Source: Micromonospora alfalfae (GTDB lineage: Bacteria; Actinomycetota; Actinomycetes; Mycobacteriales; Micromonosporaceae). From it: a DNA stretch of 64,000 nucleotides. Positions within the stretch are counted from its first letter, which is position 1. Each line of letters starts with the position of its first letter. Of the stretch, positions 16,210-26,080 are shown one piece after another. Location of the stretch: NCBI RefSeq assembly GCF_022230925.1, contig NZ_JAKKFH010000015.1:49036-113035 (forward strand), written 5' to 3'. A model generated the notes under the pieces. It was not told where the DNA came from and searched no databases. It saw only the letters and a program-made list of their open reading frames with translations. The translations under genes were made by a program, and so were the position numbers.

Positions 16210-17211
16210 TCAGCCGTGCAGGAAACGGAGGGCGTTGGCGGACAGCAGCTTGTCGCGTTGGTCGTCGCTGAGGAAGTCGGCCGCACGGACCACCGCGCCG
16301 GCCGGCCGTTCACCCAGTGGGTACGGGTAGTCGCTGCCGACCAGCACCCGATCCTCCCCCAGGGTGTCGACCAACAGCCGCAGGGCGGGCGGCGCGAAGA
16401 CCACCGAGTCGACGCTGAACCGGTCGAGGTAGCTGCTGGGCGGGCCGGCGGACGCGCCCCGGACCAGGTCGCCACGGCGGTGCCAGGCGTTGTCGGCGCG
16501 GCCGAGCCAGAACGGGAAACTGCCGCCGCCGTGCGCGAAGCAGATCCGCAGCGTCTCGGGCACCCGGTCGAAGACACCGCCGAGGATCATCGCCAGCACC
16601 GACAGGTGCGTCTCGGCGGGCATCCCGGTGAGCCAACGGGCCATCCAACGGTCCAGTCGTGGCCCGCCCGGCATGTCCCACGGGTGGACGAAGACGGGTG
16701 CGCCCACCTCGGCACAGTGCTGAAGGAAGGTGACCACGCCGGCGTCGTCCAGGTCCCGGTCGCCGACATGGTTGCCGATCTCCACGCCCACGTGCCCGGC
16801 GGCGAGGCTGCGGTCCAGCTCGGCACACGCGGCGTCCGGGTCCTGGAGCGGCACCTGGCAGAACGGCACCAGTCGGTCACCCCCGGCCGCGGTGACCTCC
16901 AGGGTCAGGTCGTTGAAGATCCGGGCGACCTTCACGGCCTGGTCGGCCGGGCGGTCGTAGCTGAAGAAGACCGGGGTGGGCGAGACCACCTGCACTGCCA
17001 CGCCGTCGGCGTCCATGTCGGCCAGTCGGCGCGACGCGTCCCAGCACTCGGCGCCGACCGGGCGGAACTCCGTCTCCCCCACCATGATCATGGCAGCGCG
17101 CTCGGAGTCGACCCGCAACCACGGCCAACCGGACCCACCGCACGCCGCGCCGAGGTCCGGCCAACCCTTCGGTACGACGTGCGTGTGCACGTCGACCACG
17201 CCTGCGGGCAT
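16210..17211 (-). CDS. nbaD: 2-amino-3-carboxymuconate-6-semialdehyde decarboxylase (ACMSD)
   Basis: A 333-residue amidohydrolase-superfamily enzyme. The metal site begins DVHTH (His9, His11); a VFVHPWDMPGG segment and GSDYPYPLGE near the C-terminus supply the remaining His and Asp. It decarboxylates ACMS from 3-HAA ring opening to 2-aminomuconate semialdehyde, keeping flux away from quinolinate. Its ATG overlaps the stop of the 3-HAA dioxygenase gene (TGATG), the preceding enzyme of the pathway. It is the last gene of the operon. Confidence 0.92.
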   Translation of the reverse strand: MPAGVVDVHTHVVPKGWPDLGAACGGSGWPWLRVDSERAAMIMVGETEFRPVGAECWDASRRLADMDADGVAVQVVSPTPVFFSYDRPADQAVKVARIFNDLTLEVTAAGGDRLVPFCQVPLQDPDAACAELDRSLAAGHVGVEIGNHVGDRDLDDAGVVTFLQHCAEVGAPVFVHPWDMPGGPRLDRWMARWLTGMPAETHLSVLAMILGGVFDRVPETLRICFAHGGGSFPFWLGRADNAWHRRGDLVRGASAGPPSSYLDRFSVDSVVFAPPALRLLVDTLGEDRVLVGSDYPYPLGERPAGAVVRAADFLSDDQRDKLLSANALRFLHG

Positions 17212-17735
17212 CAGCCCTTGCCCGGGTGCAGGGTGCCGCAGTTGGCGCAGGTGCGTGCCGCCTCGTCGGCGTAGAACGCCTGGAACACCGGGGGCAGGTC
17301 GGCGGCGATGTCGCGGACCTGCAACTCGACCTCGTGCACCTTGCTGCCGCACTCCGGGCAGTACCACTGGAACGTCTCCAGCGTGCCCTCCTCGCGGACC
17401 CGCTCGACGACCACACCGATCGAGCCGGCCTCCGGCCGCTGCGGCGAGTGCGGAGTGTTGCGCGGCAGCATCCACATCTGCCCCTCGCGCACGTGCACAG
17501 TGCGCGGCCCCTCCGGGGTGACCAGGTTGATGTGCATGTTGCCCTTGACCTGGTAGAAGAACTCCTCGTACGGGTCCACGTGGAAGTCGGTGCGCTGGTT
17601 GGGCCCACCCACCACCATCACGATGAAGTCGTCCCCGCCGGGGAACATCTCCTTGTTGCCCACCGGGGGCTTCAACAGGTGCTGGTTGTCGGCGATCCAG
17701 CCCGGAAAGCTGAACGGCTCGGCGATCTCACTCAC
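17211..17735 (-). CDS. nbaC: 3-hydroxyanthranilate 3,4-dioxygenase
   Basis: A 174-residue cupin that opens the ring of 3-hydroxyanthranilate. The Fe(II) ligands are His52, Glu58 and His96, and the bacterial-type rubredoxin-like second metal site is Cys126, Cys129, Cys163 and Cys166; the spacing matches characterised bacterial enzymes. GTG 17735 is set by GGGAGG 7 nt upstream and overlaps the RidA-family stop (GTGA). The length is typical. Confidence 0.95.
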   Translation of the reverse strand: MSEIAEPFSFPGWIADNQHLLKPPVGNKEMFPGGDDFIVMVVGGPNQRTDFHVDPYEEFFYQVKGNMHINLVTPEGPRTVHVREGQMWMLPRNTPHSPQRPEAGSIGVVVERVREEGTLETFQWYCPECGSKVHEVELQVRDIAADLPPVFQAFYADEAARTCANCGTLHPGKG

Positions 17736-18154
17736 GACTGACCTCCCGAGGGAAGAAGGGCCACGGCCTGGATTTCGATCAGCAGGTGCGGGTGCGGCAA
17801 CTGGTGTACCGCCACCGTCGTACGGGTCGGTCCGGAGGCGTCGAAGAACTCGGCCCACACCTCGTTGTAACCACCGAAGTCGTTCATGTTGACCAGATAC
17901 GCCGTCACCTGCACCAGGTCGGTGAGGTCCGCGCCGACCGAACGCAGCAGATCCCGCACGTTCTCGATGACGGCCCGTGTCTGCACACGGATGTCGAGGT
18001 TGGTGGTGCCGAACCCGTCCACCTCGACACCGGCGAAGGTGTTGTCCGCGCGCCGCGACGACGTACCGGAGACGAAGACGAACCCACCGGCGACCTTGAC
18101 GTGCGGAAAAGCCCCCCGAGGGACGGCCTTCCCGGCGACGACCCGGGCGGTCAT
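17732..18154 (-). CDS. RidA-family 2-aminomuconate deaminase
   Basis: A 140-residue YjgF/RidA trimer-type protein ([47 protein letters not shown]). In 3-HAA and aminophenol meta-cleavage operons, proteins of this family deaminate 2-aminomuconate to 4-oxalocrotonate, and the context here supports that role over general imine hydrolysis. Its ATG overlaps the decarboxylase stop and its TGA overlaps the dioxygenase start. Confidence 0.88.
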   Translation of the reverse strand: MTARVVAGKAVPRGAFPHVKVAGGFVFVSGTSSRRADNTFAGVEVDGFGTTNLDIRVQTRAVIENVRDLLRSVGADLTDLVQVTAYLVNMNDFGGYNEVWAEFFDASGPTRTTVAVHQLPHPHLLIEIQAVALLPSGGQS

Positions 18155-18924
18155 GACGACGCCCGCACCGAGGCGGTGCCGAGCTTCTCGACCACGGCGC
18201 GGACGTGCGCGCCGGGACGCAGCGGAACAGCGGCGGTGGCGGCACCGGCCAGGAAGACCCAGCCGGACTCCAGTCGCACCCCGTGCCGGCCCGCCAGCCG
18301 GATGCCCTCGTCGAGCGCCCGGCGCGGATCACCGAGGATCGCCGCCGTCGAGCCGACCTGCGCCACCCGCCCGTCGACCTCCAGCAGCACGCCCAGGTTG
18401 TCCAGCCCCGCCGGCACCGGCGACCACGGCCCGATCACGAAGGCGGCGGCCGAGGTGTTGTCCGCGACCACGTCCGGCAACGAGAACCGGAAGTCCGCGT
18501 ACCGGGAGTCGATCAACTCGATGGCCGGGGCGACAGCGCGGACCGCAGTGGCGAAGTCGCCGACCGGCTCGCCCGGCTCGGGCAGCCGGTCCAGCAGGAA
18601 CGCCACCTCCGGCTCGACCCGGGGATGGATGTAAGCGGCCGGATCCACGGTGCCGCCGTCGGGCACCCGCATCGCGTTGGTGAGCCGCCCCCAGATCACC
18701 TCGTCCACGCCGACCTGGGCCATCTTCGCCCTGCTGGTCAGCCCCATCTTCAGCCCGACCAACCGCTCACCGGCGTTGAGCCGGCGTTGCAGCAGCGCGG
18801 CCTGCACGGCGTACGCGGTGTCCACGTCGAGGCCGGTCTCGGCGGCGAGTTGCGGGATCGCGGTGGCCGTGTCGGCCGCCGTGCCCAACTTCTCGGCGAT
18901 CCCCACGATGTCCGGTCCGATCAT
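18151..18924 (-). CDS. 2-oxo-3-hexenedioate (4-oxalocrotonate) decarboxylase
   Basis: A 257-residue protein of the FAH-like hydratase/decarboxylase family ([47 protein letters not shown]). It is paralogous to the hydratase at 21036. Its position beside the deaminase and the pathway need for one decarboxylase and one hydratase support this assignment; the two could be swapped. Start ATG 18924 has AAGGTGG upstream, lying in a 62-bp tandem duplication that separates it from dmpG. Confidence 0.85.
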   Translation of the reverse strand: MIGPDIVGIAEKLGTAADTATAIPQLAAETGLDVDTAYAVQAALLQRRLNAGERLVGLKMGLTSRAKMAQVGVDEVIWGRLTNAMRVPDGGTVDPAAYIHPRVEPEVAFLLDRLPEPGEPVGDFATAVRAVAPAIELIDSRYADFRFSLPDVVADNTSAAAFVIGPWSPVPAGLDNLGVLLEVDGRVAQVGSTAAILGDPRRALDEGIRLAGRHGVRLESGWVFLAGAATAAVPLRPGAHVRAVVEKLGTASVRASS

Positions 18925-18927
18925 GCT

Positions 18928-19050
18928 GAGCCACCTTCCGTTCGCGACTGCGGGGCTCGCAAACCCGGCTCACTCCTCGCGCTCACAGCGAGCCACCTTC
19001 CGTTCGCGACTGCGGGGCTCGCAAACCCGGCTCACTCCTCGCGCTCACAG
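18928..19050. repeat. 62-bp-period tandem duplication at the dmpG 3' end
   Basis: Copies at 18928–18988 and 18990–19050 are identical over 61 bp, separated by one base. The unit begins GAGCCACCTTCCGTTCGCG. Copy 2 encodes the last 21 residues of DmpG; copy 1 is untranslated and provides the Shine–Dalgarno of the next gene. Confidence 0.9.
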
Positions 19051-20107
19051 CCTCCTCCTGGTCGGCCAGGTCGAGTGCCACGTCCACGATCATGTCCTCC
19101 TGGCCGCCGACCATCCGGCGACGGCCCAGCTCGACCAGGATCGACCGGACGTCCACGCCGTACTTCGCCGACGCCCGCTCGGCGTGCCGCAGGAAGCTGG
19201 AGTAGACCCCGGCGTACCCGAGGGAGAGGGTCTCCCGGTCCACCTGGACCGGCCGGTCCTGCAACGGGCGGACGATGTCGTCGGCGGCGTCCATCAGTGC
19301 GAACACGTCGCAGCCGTGCTTCCAGCCGTGCAACTCGGCCACCGCGACGAAGACCTCAAGCGGGGCGTTGCCGGCGCCCGCGCCCATGCCGGCAAGGGAG
19401 GCGTCGACGCGGACCGTCCGGCCGTGCACCACGTCGGGGCCGACCGGCGCGGACCCGGTGACCCGGCCGTGCTCGACGGCGAGCACGCTGTTGGCCACCC
19501 CGAGCGACAGGTTGTGGTGCGCGTGGATGCCGATCTGCGTCTCCGGGGCGAGGACCTGCCGGTACGCGTCGACCCGCTGCGCCACGTCGGACATCAGCAG
19601 CCGACCACCGGAGTCGGTGACGTAGACGCAGTGCGCCCCGTACGACTCCATGAGCTTGGCCTGCCCGGCCAGCCCGGCCGCATCGTTCATGTGCGACATC
19701 ATCAGGAACCCGGCCACGTCCATGCCGTTCTCCCGGGCCCAGGAGATGTGCTGGGCGGAGATGTCCGCCTCCGTGCAGTGGGTGGCGATCCGGACGCTTG
19801 TCACCCCGAGCGCCTTCGCGGCCTTCAGGTCGGCGATCGTGCCGATGCCCGGAAGCAGCAGGGTGGTCAGCTTCGCCGTGGTCAGCACCTCGGCCGCCGC
19901 GGAGATCCACTCCGCATCGCTGGCCGCGCCGTGGCCGTAGTTGACGCTGGAGCCGGCGAGGCCGTCGCCGTGCGCCACCTCGATGGCGGCCACCCCGGCG
20001 GCGTCCAGGGCGGCGGCGATGGTGCGTACCTGGTCGACTGTGTACTGGTGGGCGATGGCGTGCATGCCGTCGCGCAGCGTCACGTCCTGGATGTACAGGT
20101 CGGTCAT
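18983..20107 (-). CDS. dmpG: 4-hydroxy-2-oxovalerate aldolase
   Basis: A 374-residue HMGL-like TIM-barrel aldolase that splits 4-hydroxy-2-oxovalerate to pyruvate and acetaldehyde, normally passing the acetaldehyde to Dmp[12 protein letters not shown] near the start carries the catalytic Arg/Asp/His and [12 protein letters not shown] the metal-binding histidines. The ATG overlaps the dmpF stop. The enzyme is about 25 residues longer than usual; the extra C-terminal residues ([16 protein letters not shown]) are encoded by a tandem 62-bp duplication, so the stop lies in the neighbouring copy rather than overlapping the next ATG. Confidence 0.93.
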   Translation of the reverse strand: MTDLYIQDVTLRDGMHAIAHQYTVDQVRTIAAALDAAGVAAIEVAHGDGLAGSSVNYGHGAASDAEWISAAAEVLTTAKLTTLLLPGIGTIADLKAAKALGVTSVRIATHCTEADISAQHISWARENGMDVAGFLMMSHMNDAAGLAGQAKLMESYGAHCVYVTDSGGRLLMSDVAQRVDAYRQVLAPETQIGIHAHHNLSLGVANSVLAVEHGRVTGSAPVGPDVVHGRTVRVDASLAGMGAGAGNAPLEVFVAVAELHGWKHGCDVFALMDAADDIVRPLQDRPVQVDRETLSLGYAGVYSSFLRHAERASAKYGVDVRSILVELGRRRMVGGQEDMIVDVALDLADQEEAVSARSEPGLRAPQSRTEGGSL

Positions 20108-21039
20108 GGCGCGGCCACCTCCGAAGAACGCAGGGCGACCAGCCGCTCCGCGGTGCGCAGCGCGGCGGAGGTCATGATGTCCAGGTTCCCGGCGTACGCG
20201 GGCAGGTAGTGCCCGGCGCCGGAGACCTCCAGGAAGACCGACACCTGAAGGGCGACGAGCCGCCGCCCGAGCGTCGGCAGGTACGCCTCGACCCGGTCGA
20301 ACTGCACGTCCTGCTTGAGCCGGTAGCCGGGGACGTACTCCTGCACCGCCGCCACCATCTCGGCGACCGAGGCGGCGATGGCGTCGGTGTCGGCGTCGGC
20401 GTCCGGGCAGAGGCAGTAGACGGTGTCCCGCATCAGCAGCGGCGGGTCCGCCGGGTTCAGCACGATGATCGCCTTGCCCCGTTCGGCCCCGCCCACCACC
20501 TCGATGGCGCGGGCCGTGGTCTCGGTGAACTCGTCGATGTTGGCCCGGGTGCCCGGCCCGGCGGACTTCGACGCGATCGAGGCGACGATCTCCCCGTACG
20601 CCACCGGGGTCACCCGGCGAACGGCGGCGACGATCGGCACTGTCGCCTGCCCGCCACAGGTCACCATGTTGACGTTGGGCTGGTGCAGGTGCTCGTCGAG
20701 GTTGACCGGCGGCACCACGTACGGGCCGAGCGCGGCAGGGGTCAGGTCGACCACAGTTCGGCCGAGGGCGCGCAGCACCTCGTCGTGGCGTCGGTGCGCG
20801 CCAGCGGAGGTGGCGTCGAACACCAGCTCGACGTCGGCGAACTCGGGCATCGCGACGAGCCCGTCCACTCCCTCGGCGGTGGTGGCGACGCCGAGCCGGC
20901 GAGCGCGCGCCAGGCCGTCGGAGGCCGGGTCGATGCCGGCCATCGCCACCATGCGCAGGCTGTCACTGAGTCGCAGCACCTTGATCATCAGGTCGGTGCC
21001 GATGTTTCCCGATCCCAGCACCGCCACGTTAGTGGTCAC
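20104..21039 (-). CDS. dmpF: Acetaldehyde dehydrogenase (acetylating)
   Basis: A 311-residue enzyme that converts acetaldehyde to acetyl-CoA with NAD+ and CoA, partner of DmpG. Rossmann motif [11 protein letters not shown] at 8–18; catalytic Cys128 in VTCGGQAT. Length is typical. Both ends overlap neighbouring genes by 4 bp, consistent with tight stoichiometry of the DmpFG channelling complex. Confidence 0.96.
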   Translation of the reverse strand: MTTNVAVLGSGNIGTDLMIKVLRLSDSLRMVAMAGIDPASDGLARARRLGVATTAEGVDGLVAMPEFADVELVFDATSAGAHRRHDEVLRALGRTVVDLTPAALGPYVVPPVNLDEHLHQPNVNMVTCGGQATVPIVAAVRRVTPVAYGEIVASIASKSAGPGTRANIDEFTETTARAIEVVGGAERGKAIIVLNPADPPLLMRDTVYCLCPDADADTDAIAASVAEMVAAVQEYVPGYRLKQDVQFDRVEAYLPTLGRRLVALQVSVFLEVSGAGHYLPAYAGNLDIMTSAALRTAERLVALRSSEVAAP

Positions 21040-21833
21040 TGACCGCCCCTGTCGCTGAAGGATGTCCGTACCGAACCAAGACCGGAGATCCGGGCCTCGT
21101 ACGCGGCACCCGGGGTGACCGGCACCATCGGACCGAGCGCCCCGGAGAGCACCACGTCCCCGGCGCGCAGCGGGTCACCGGCGCGGGCGAGGGTGCCGGC
21201 CAACCACTGCAGGGCGTGCAGCGGGTTGCCCAGGCAGGCGGCGCCCGCGCCCACCGAGACCGGCTCGCCGGCGTGCTCCAGCACCATCCCGCACAGCCGC
21301 AGGTCCACGTCGGCGAGCCGGCGCGGCGTGGTGCCGAGCACGAAGAGCCCGCTGGAGGCGTTGTCGGCAACGGTGTCCACTATGGAAATGTCCCAGGCGG
21401 CGATCCGGGAGTCGACGATCTCGATCGCCGGCAGCACGTGGTCGACAGCGCGGATCAGGTCGACGGTGGTGAGCTGGGGGTTCGGGAGATCCTTGTCGAG
21501 CACGAAGGCGATCTCCGCCTCCACGCGGGGCTGGAGCAGCCGGTCGATGGGAACCTCGACCCCGTCACCCACCGCCATGGCGTCGGTCAGCATGCCGAAG
21601 TCCGGTTGGAACACCCCGAAGGTCTCCTGCACGGCCCGGGAGGTCAACCCGATCTTTGCGCCGACCCGGCGTTCGCCGCGGCCCTGCCAGGCCCGCGACT
21701 GGAGTTGCTGCACCCGGTACGCGGCCTCGACGTCGCCCTCCGGCAAAAGCCGGCCCCGAAGCGGCGCGCACGGCTTACCGGTGCTGCGGGCATCGGCCAA
21801 CTCCCGGTTGGCGGCCTCGATGTCAGCTTCCAT
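21036..21833 (-). CDS. dmpE: 2-oxopent-4-enoate hydratase
   Basis: A 265-residue FAH-like hydratase that adds water to 2-oxopent-4-enoate to give 4-hydroxy-2-oxovalerate. Family segments [48 protein letters not shown] and [12 protein letters not shown] are present. ATG 21833 is chosen for its GAGGGAG; GTG 21857, which overlaps the dehydrogenase stop, is an alternative adding eight residues. Placed next to dmpF–dmpG in the usual order. Confidence 0.88.
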   Translation of the reverse strand: MEADIEAANRELADARSTGKPCAPLRGRLLPEGDVEAAYRVQQLQSRAWQGRGERRVGAKIGLTSRAVQETFGVFQPDFGMLTDAMAVGDGVEVPIDRLLQPRVEAEIAFVLDKDLPNPQLTTVDLIRAVDHVLPAIEIVDSRIAAWDISIVDTVADNASSGLFVLGTTPRRLADVDLRLCGMVLEHAGEPVSVGAGAACLGNPLHALQWLAGTLARAGDPLRAGDVVLSGALGPMVPVTPGAAYEARISGLGSVRTSFSDRGGQ

Positions 21834-21853
21834 GCCCGCTCCCTCGCTACGGC

Positions 21854-23362
21854 TCACGACAGGTCCACGCAGACGTTAGTGAGTTCGGAGTAGAAGTTCA
21901 GCGAGTGCACGCCGCCCTCGCGACCGATCCCGGACGCCTTCACCCCGCCGAACGGGGTCCGCAGGTCACGCAGGAACCACGTGTTGACCCAGACGATGCC
22001 GGCGTCGAGCCGAGCGCCGGCCCGGTGCGCGACGCCCACGTCCCGGGTCCACACGGTCGCCGCCAGGCCGTACTCGGTGCCGTTGGCGAGGGCGTACGCC
22101 TCGTCCTCGGTGTCGAAGGGCGCGATGTGCACCACCGGGCCGAAGATCTCCTCCCGATTGGTGCGGGCGTCCGGGCCGAGCCCGGTGAGGACCGTCGGCT
22201 GCACGTACGACCCGCCGTCGCGGGTGTCGCCGAAGGTGGGCGTGCCGCCGCCGGTGAGCACCTCGGCGCCCTCCGAGCGGGCCAGCTCGTACGCGCCGAG
22301 CACCTTCGCCCGGTGCTGGTGGGAGATCAGCGGCATGGTGGCGGTGGCCTCGTCGGTCGGCCAGCCGTACGCCAGCTCGCCGGCCCGCTTCGCCAGCCGG
22401 ACGGTGAACTCCTCGAAGACCGGACGCTGCACGTAGATGCGCTCGGTGCAGAGGCACACCTGCCCGCCGTTTGTGAAGCTGGACCGCACCGAGCCGGCCA
22501 CCGCGGCGTCCAGGTCGGCGTCGGCGAAGACCAGGCCGGCGTTCTTGCCGCCGAGTTCGAAGCTCACCGCCTTCACCCCGTCGGCGGCAGCCCGCATGAT
22601 CGCGCCGCCGGTGGCCGACTCGCCGGTGAAGGTGATCGCGTCGACGCCCGGGTGACGGGTGAGGAACTCACCCGCCGAGTCCGGCCCGAAGCCGTGCACC
22701 AGGTTGAACACCCCGGCCGGCACGCCAGCGGCGGCCATCACCTCGGCGAGCACCGTCGCCGAGGCGGGAGTCTCCTCGCTGGGCTTGACCACGACGGTGT
22801 TGCCGCAGGCCAGCGCCGGAGCCACCTTCCAGGTGAGCAGCAGCAGCGGCAGGTTCCACGGCACGATGACCGCGACCACGCCGACCGGCTTGCGCAGCGC
22901 GTAGTTGAGTGCCCGGCCGCCGGTCGGGGTGACAGTCGTGAACGACTCGGTGGGGGCGGTCGCCACGATCTCCGCGAACGCGCGGAAGTTCGCCGCGCCG
23001 CGCGGGATGTCCAGGGTGCGGGCCTGGGCGATGGACTTGCCGGTGTCGGCGACCTCGGCGGTGACCAGGTCGTCGAAGCGGCGCTCCAGCTCGTCGGCGA
23101 CGCGGCGCAGCACCTCGGCGCGCTCGCGCTCCCCCATCCGGCCCCACGGCCCCCGCAGCGCCGCCCGGGCGGCGGCCACCGCGTCATCCACAGTGGACTG
23201 CGACGCCTCGTCCACCTCGAAGACCTGCTCCCCGGTGACCGGGCTGGCCTTGGCGAACGTGTCCCCGCCGTCGACGAACTCGCCGGCGACGAAGTTACGC
23301 AACCGCTGCGGGCCACTCGGCGCGTGGCCGGCCATCAGCAGCGGATCCCAGTTGCCGGTCAT
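21854..23362 (-). CDS. 2-aminomuconic/2-hydroxymuconic semialdehyde dehydrogenase
   Basis: A 502-residue aldehyde dehydrogenase. Catalytic Glu269 lies in FELGGKN and the nucleophile Cys303 in GGQVCLC; the VPWNLPLLLLTWKVAPAL nucleotide-binding region is intact. In this operon it should oxidise 2-aminomuconate semialdehyde from ACMSD to 2-aminomuconate. The start ATG 23362 overlaps the kmo stop (ATGA) and follows GAGGGGGGCGGGC. The frame stays open far upstream, but that part is antisense-like shadow over kmo. Confidence 0.93.
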   Translation of the reverse strand: MTGNWDPLLMAGHAPSGPQRLRNFVAGEFVDGGDTFAKASPVTGEQVFEVDEASQSTVDDAVAAARAALRGPWGRMGERERAEVLRRVADELERRFDDLVTAEVADTGKSIAQARTLDIPRGAANFRAFAEIVATAPTESFTTVTPTGGRALNYALRKPVGVVAVIVPWNLPLLLLTWKVAPALACGNTVVVKPSEETPASATVLAEVMAAAGVPAGVFNLVHGFGPDSAGEFLTRHPGVDAITFTGESATGGAIMRAAADGVKAVSFELGGKNAGLVFADADLDAAVAGSVRSSFTNGGQVCLCTERIYVQRPVFEEFTVRLAKRAGELAYGWPTDEATATMPLISHQHRAKVLGAYELARSEGAEVLTGGGTPTFGDTRDGGSYVQPTVLTGLGPDARTNREEIFGPVVHIAPFDTEDEAYALANGTEYGLAATVWTRDVGVAHRAGARLDAGIVWVNTWFLRDLRTPFGGVKASGIGREGGVHSLNFYSELTNVCVDLS

Positions 23363-24696
23363 GCCCGCCCCCCTCGGCTCAGTGCCGCACCGACCGCGCC
23401 GACCAGCAGCAGCGCGGCCCCGCCGACGACCGCCCCGAGCACCCGGTGCTGTCGGCGCACCCGGCGGCGCACCTCCGCGTACGGGGTGGTGGAGAACGAC
23501 ACCAGCTCGTACTGGGAAACGTACCGGCCGGGCAGGGCCCGTTCCAGTGCGTGCTCCACCCGCCGCCGGGTCTGGAAGACCGGGGAGGCGACCTTGTCCC
23601 GCATCTCCACGAAGTTCGTCAGCGCCATCGTCGCGATGGCCTCGGCGTTCTCCTGTCGGCGCCGCTGGAACAGCGGCAGCGCCGCCAACCAGTCGTCGGC
23701 GCACTCGTCCAGGCAGCGGTCCAGCTCGACCACGTCCTCGAAGGCGCAGTTGGCGCCCTGGCCGTAGAACGGCACTATCGCGTGCGCCGCGTCGCCGAGC
23801 AGGCCGACCTTTCCGTTGACCTGCCACGGGGTGCAGCGCACAGTGCCGAGCACGCCCACCGGGTTGTGCTGGTAGTCGTCGACAAGGTTCGGGGCCAGCG
23901 GGACCACGTCCGGGTAGTGCTCGGTGAAGTGCCGTTCGATCTCCGCTGGGCTGGTCAGCGAGGCGAAGCTGCCGGCACCGTCGTTGGGCCAGAACAGCGT
24001 GCAGGTGAAGGAGCGGTCCGGGTTCGGCAGCGCGATCATCATCGAGGTGCCCCGGGGCCAGATGTGCAGCGCGTCCGGGTCCAGGGCGAAGTCCCCGCCC
24101 AGCGGCGGAATCGTCAGCTCCTTGTAGCCGTAGTCGAGGAAGTCCACGCTCTCGTCCAGCAGCCCGTACGCCAGCAGTTGCCCGCGCACCGCGGAGCCGG
24201 CGCCGTCGGCACCGAGCACTACCGACGCCTTCGCCGCGACCGTGCCCTGCGGGGTCTCGAAGCTCAGGGCGCCGTCGGTCGGGTCGAGCCCGACCAGCCG
24301 GTGGTCGAAGACGACCCGCACGCCCGGCAGCGCTGCGGCCTCGTCCAGCAGGGCGTTGTTCAGCGCACCCCGGCTGATCGAGTTGATCGCCCGGTCGCCG
24401 GCCGCGCTGTACGACTGGAACTGCTGCTCGCCCTCGACCGGGTGGATCATCCGGCCGCGCATCGGCAGCGCGTCGGTCATCACCTGCTCGGCCAGCCCGA
24501 TGCGGCGCAACGCGTCCAGGCCGCGCTCGGAGAGCGCCAGGTTGATCGACCGACCGCGTTCGGCGGTGCCGACACGCGGGTCGGAGCGGCGCTCGTAGAG
24601 GGCCACCGGGTAGCCACGCCGGGCCAGGAAGCAGGCAGCCAGACAGCCGGCCAGCCCGGCACCGATGATCGCGATCTCGTCGCGCCGCGCTGTCAT
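23359..24696 (-). CDS. kmo: Kynurenine 3-monooxygenase
   Basis: A 445-residue FAD monooxygenase that hydroxylates kynurenine. The FAD-binding IIGAGLAGCLAACFLARRGY is at about 9–28, ERGRSINLALSERG is a kmo signature, and GDAAHAIVPFYGQGANCAFED is the second FAD motif. A C-terminal hydrophobic stretch (about 417–438) followed by Arg may anchor it to the membrane, as in eukaryotic KMO. The ATG overlaps the kynU stop. Confidence 0.95.
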   Translation of the reverse strand: MTARRDEIAIIGAGLAGCLAACFLARRGYPVALYERRSDPRVGTAERGRSINLALSERGLDALRRIGLAEQVMTDALPMRGRMIHPVEGEQQFQSYSAAGDRAINSISRGALNNALLDEAAALPGVRVVFDHRLVGLDPTDGALSFETPQGTVAAKASVVLGADGAGSAVRGQLLAYGLLDESVDFLDYGYKELTIPPLGGDFALDPDALHIWPRGTSMMIALPNPDRSFTCTLFWPNDGAGSFASLTSPAEIERHFTEHYPDVVPLAPNLVDDYQHNPVGVLGTVRCTPWQVNGKVGLLGDAAHAIVPFYGQGANCAFEDVVELDRCLDECADDWLAALPLFQRRRQENAEAIATMALTNFVEMRDKVASPVFQTRRRVEHALERALPGRYVSQYELVSFSTTPYAEVRRRVRRQHRVLGAVVGGAALLLVGAVGAALSRGGRA

Positions 24697-26060
24697 GAGG
24701 TCGCCCCCACCGTCGCGGCGAGCGCGGCAGCCGCACGCCAACAATCGAGATACGTGGAGTAGAGCGGCACCGGAGCGAACCGCACGACGTCGGGTTCGCG
24801 GGCGTCGGCGATGACCCCGTGTTCGTACCGCAGGCGTTTGGTCAGCTCGGCGGCGCTGCCCGAACCGATGCGCACGGAGAGCTGGCAGCCTCGGCGGGCC
24901 GGGTCGCGCGGGGTGACCACCCGCAGCGGCCGGCCGACTGTCACCTCGTCGAGCAGTGACTCCAGCCAGCCGGTGAGGCGCTGACTGCGCGCGCGAAGCG
25001 CGGTCATCCCCACCGCGTCGAACAGCTCCAGCGAGGTACGCACCGGGCCCATCGCGAAGATCGGCGGGTTGGAGATCTGCCAGGCCTCCACAGTGGCTGG
25101 TGGCCGGGACACCGGCGTCATCTCGAACCGGGTCGCCGCCGCGGTGCTCCACCACCCCTCGAACCGGGGCAGGTTCTCGTCGCCGAGGTGCCGCTCGTGC
25201 ACGAAGACGCCCGCCAGCGCACCAGGGCCGGAGTTCAGGTACTTGTAGGAGCACCACGCGGCGAAATCGACGTCCCAGTCGTGCAGGGCCAGCGGCACGT
25301 TGCCCACCGCGTGGGCCAGGTCCCAACCGACCACCGCGCCGGCGGCCCGGCCGGCAGCCGTGATCGCCGGGATGTCCAGCAGCTCACCGGTGAGGTAGTT
25401 GACCCCGCCGAGCAGCAGCAACGCCACCCGGTCCCCCTCAGCGGCCAGGTAGTCGGTCACGTCCTCGGTACGCAGGGCGTCCTCACCCGCGCGCGGACGC
25501 AACCGGACCACTGCGTCGTCCGGGTCCAGGCCGTGGAACCGGGCCTGGCTGCGCACGGCGTAACTGTCCGAGGGGAACGCGGCGTCCTCGATGACGATGC
25601 GGGTGCGCGCGCCGGCCGGTCGGTAGAAACTCACCATCAGCAGGTGCAGGTTGACGGTGAGCGAGTTCATCACCACGGCCTCCGCGGGCCGGGCGCCGAC
25701 CAGTCGCGCGGCCGGCCCGGTCAACAACTCGTGGTACGGCAGCCAGGGGCGCTCCGCCTCCAGGTGACCCTCCACGCCGAGCCGCCCCCACGCCTCCAGG
25801 TCGGCCAGAAGTTCGTCGCGGGTGGCCCGAGGTTGCAGGCCGAGCGAGTTGCCGGCCAGGTACGCCGACTCGCTGTGGTCGCCGCCGTCGGCCGGCGGCA
25901 CGTGGAACAGGTGCCGGTGACCGGGGTCGGCCTCGTCACGGCGGTGCGCTTCCGCTTCGCCAACGGAAAGGCGGTGCGACTCGGCCTCGCCAGGGGCGAG
26001 GCGGTGCGACTCGGCGTCGCCAGGGGCGAGGCGGTGCGACTCGGCTTCAGGGGTAGTCAT
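24693..26060 (-). CDS. kynU: Kynureninase
   Basis: A 455-residue PLP enzyme that cleaves (3-hydroxy)kynurenine to (3-hydroxy)anthranilate and alanine. AYLAGNSLGLQPRAT, the AWCSYKYLNSGPGA segment with the PLP lysine, and GWDLAHAVGN are present. The first ~40 residues are an unusual repeat of the decapeptide AESHRLAPGE, encoded by 30-bp DNA repeats, before the normal enzyme begins near HLFHVPP. ATG 26060 is used; it lies 20 nt after the kynA stop, and no good Shine–Dalgarno is visible. A start inside the enzyme core would remove the repeats, but none is evident. Confidence 0.93.
   Translation of the reverse strand: MTTPEAESHRLAPGDAESHRLAPGEAESHRLSVGEAEAHRRDEADPGHRHLFHVPPADGGDHSESAYLAGNSLGLQPRATRDELLADLEAWGRLGVEGHLEAERPWLPYHELLTGPAARLVGARPAEAVVMNSLTVNLHLLMVSFYRPAGARTRIVIEDAAFPSDSYAVRSQARFHGLDPDDAVVRLRPRAGEDALRTEDVTDYLAAEGDRVALLLLGGVNYLTGELLDIPAITAAGRAAGAVVGWDLAHAVGNVPLALHDWDVDFAAWCSYKYLNSGPGALAGVFVHERHLGDENLPRFEGWWSTAAATRFEMTPVSRPPATVEAWQISNPPIFAMGPVRTSLELFDAVGMTALRARSQRLTGWLESLLDEVTVGRPLRVVTPRDPARRGCQLSVRIGSGSAAELTKRLRYEHGVIADAREPDVVRFAPVPLYSTYLDCWRAAAALAATVGATS
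25941..26050. repeat. 30-bp tandem repeat in the 5' end of kynU
   Basis: Units at 25971–26000 and 26001–26030 differ at one base (GCGGTGCGACTCGGC...), with a partial unit after and a degenerate one before. They keep the reading frame and encode repeated AESHRLAPGE. Confidence 0.85.
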
Positions 26061-26080
26061 TGCTTGTTCTCGCTCTCCGG

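Noticed and set aside
23363..24736. N-terminal 458-codon extension of the semialdehyde dehydrogenase frame
   Set aside because: It overlaps kmo in another frame and has no domain; the dehydrogenase begins at ATG 23362 with a Shine–Dalgarno and ATGA coupling.
25941..26050. CRISPR-like or regulatory direct repeats upstream of kynU
   Set aside because: Units are contiguous, in frame and translated as a decapeptide repeat, so a coding minisatellite is the simpler reading.
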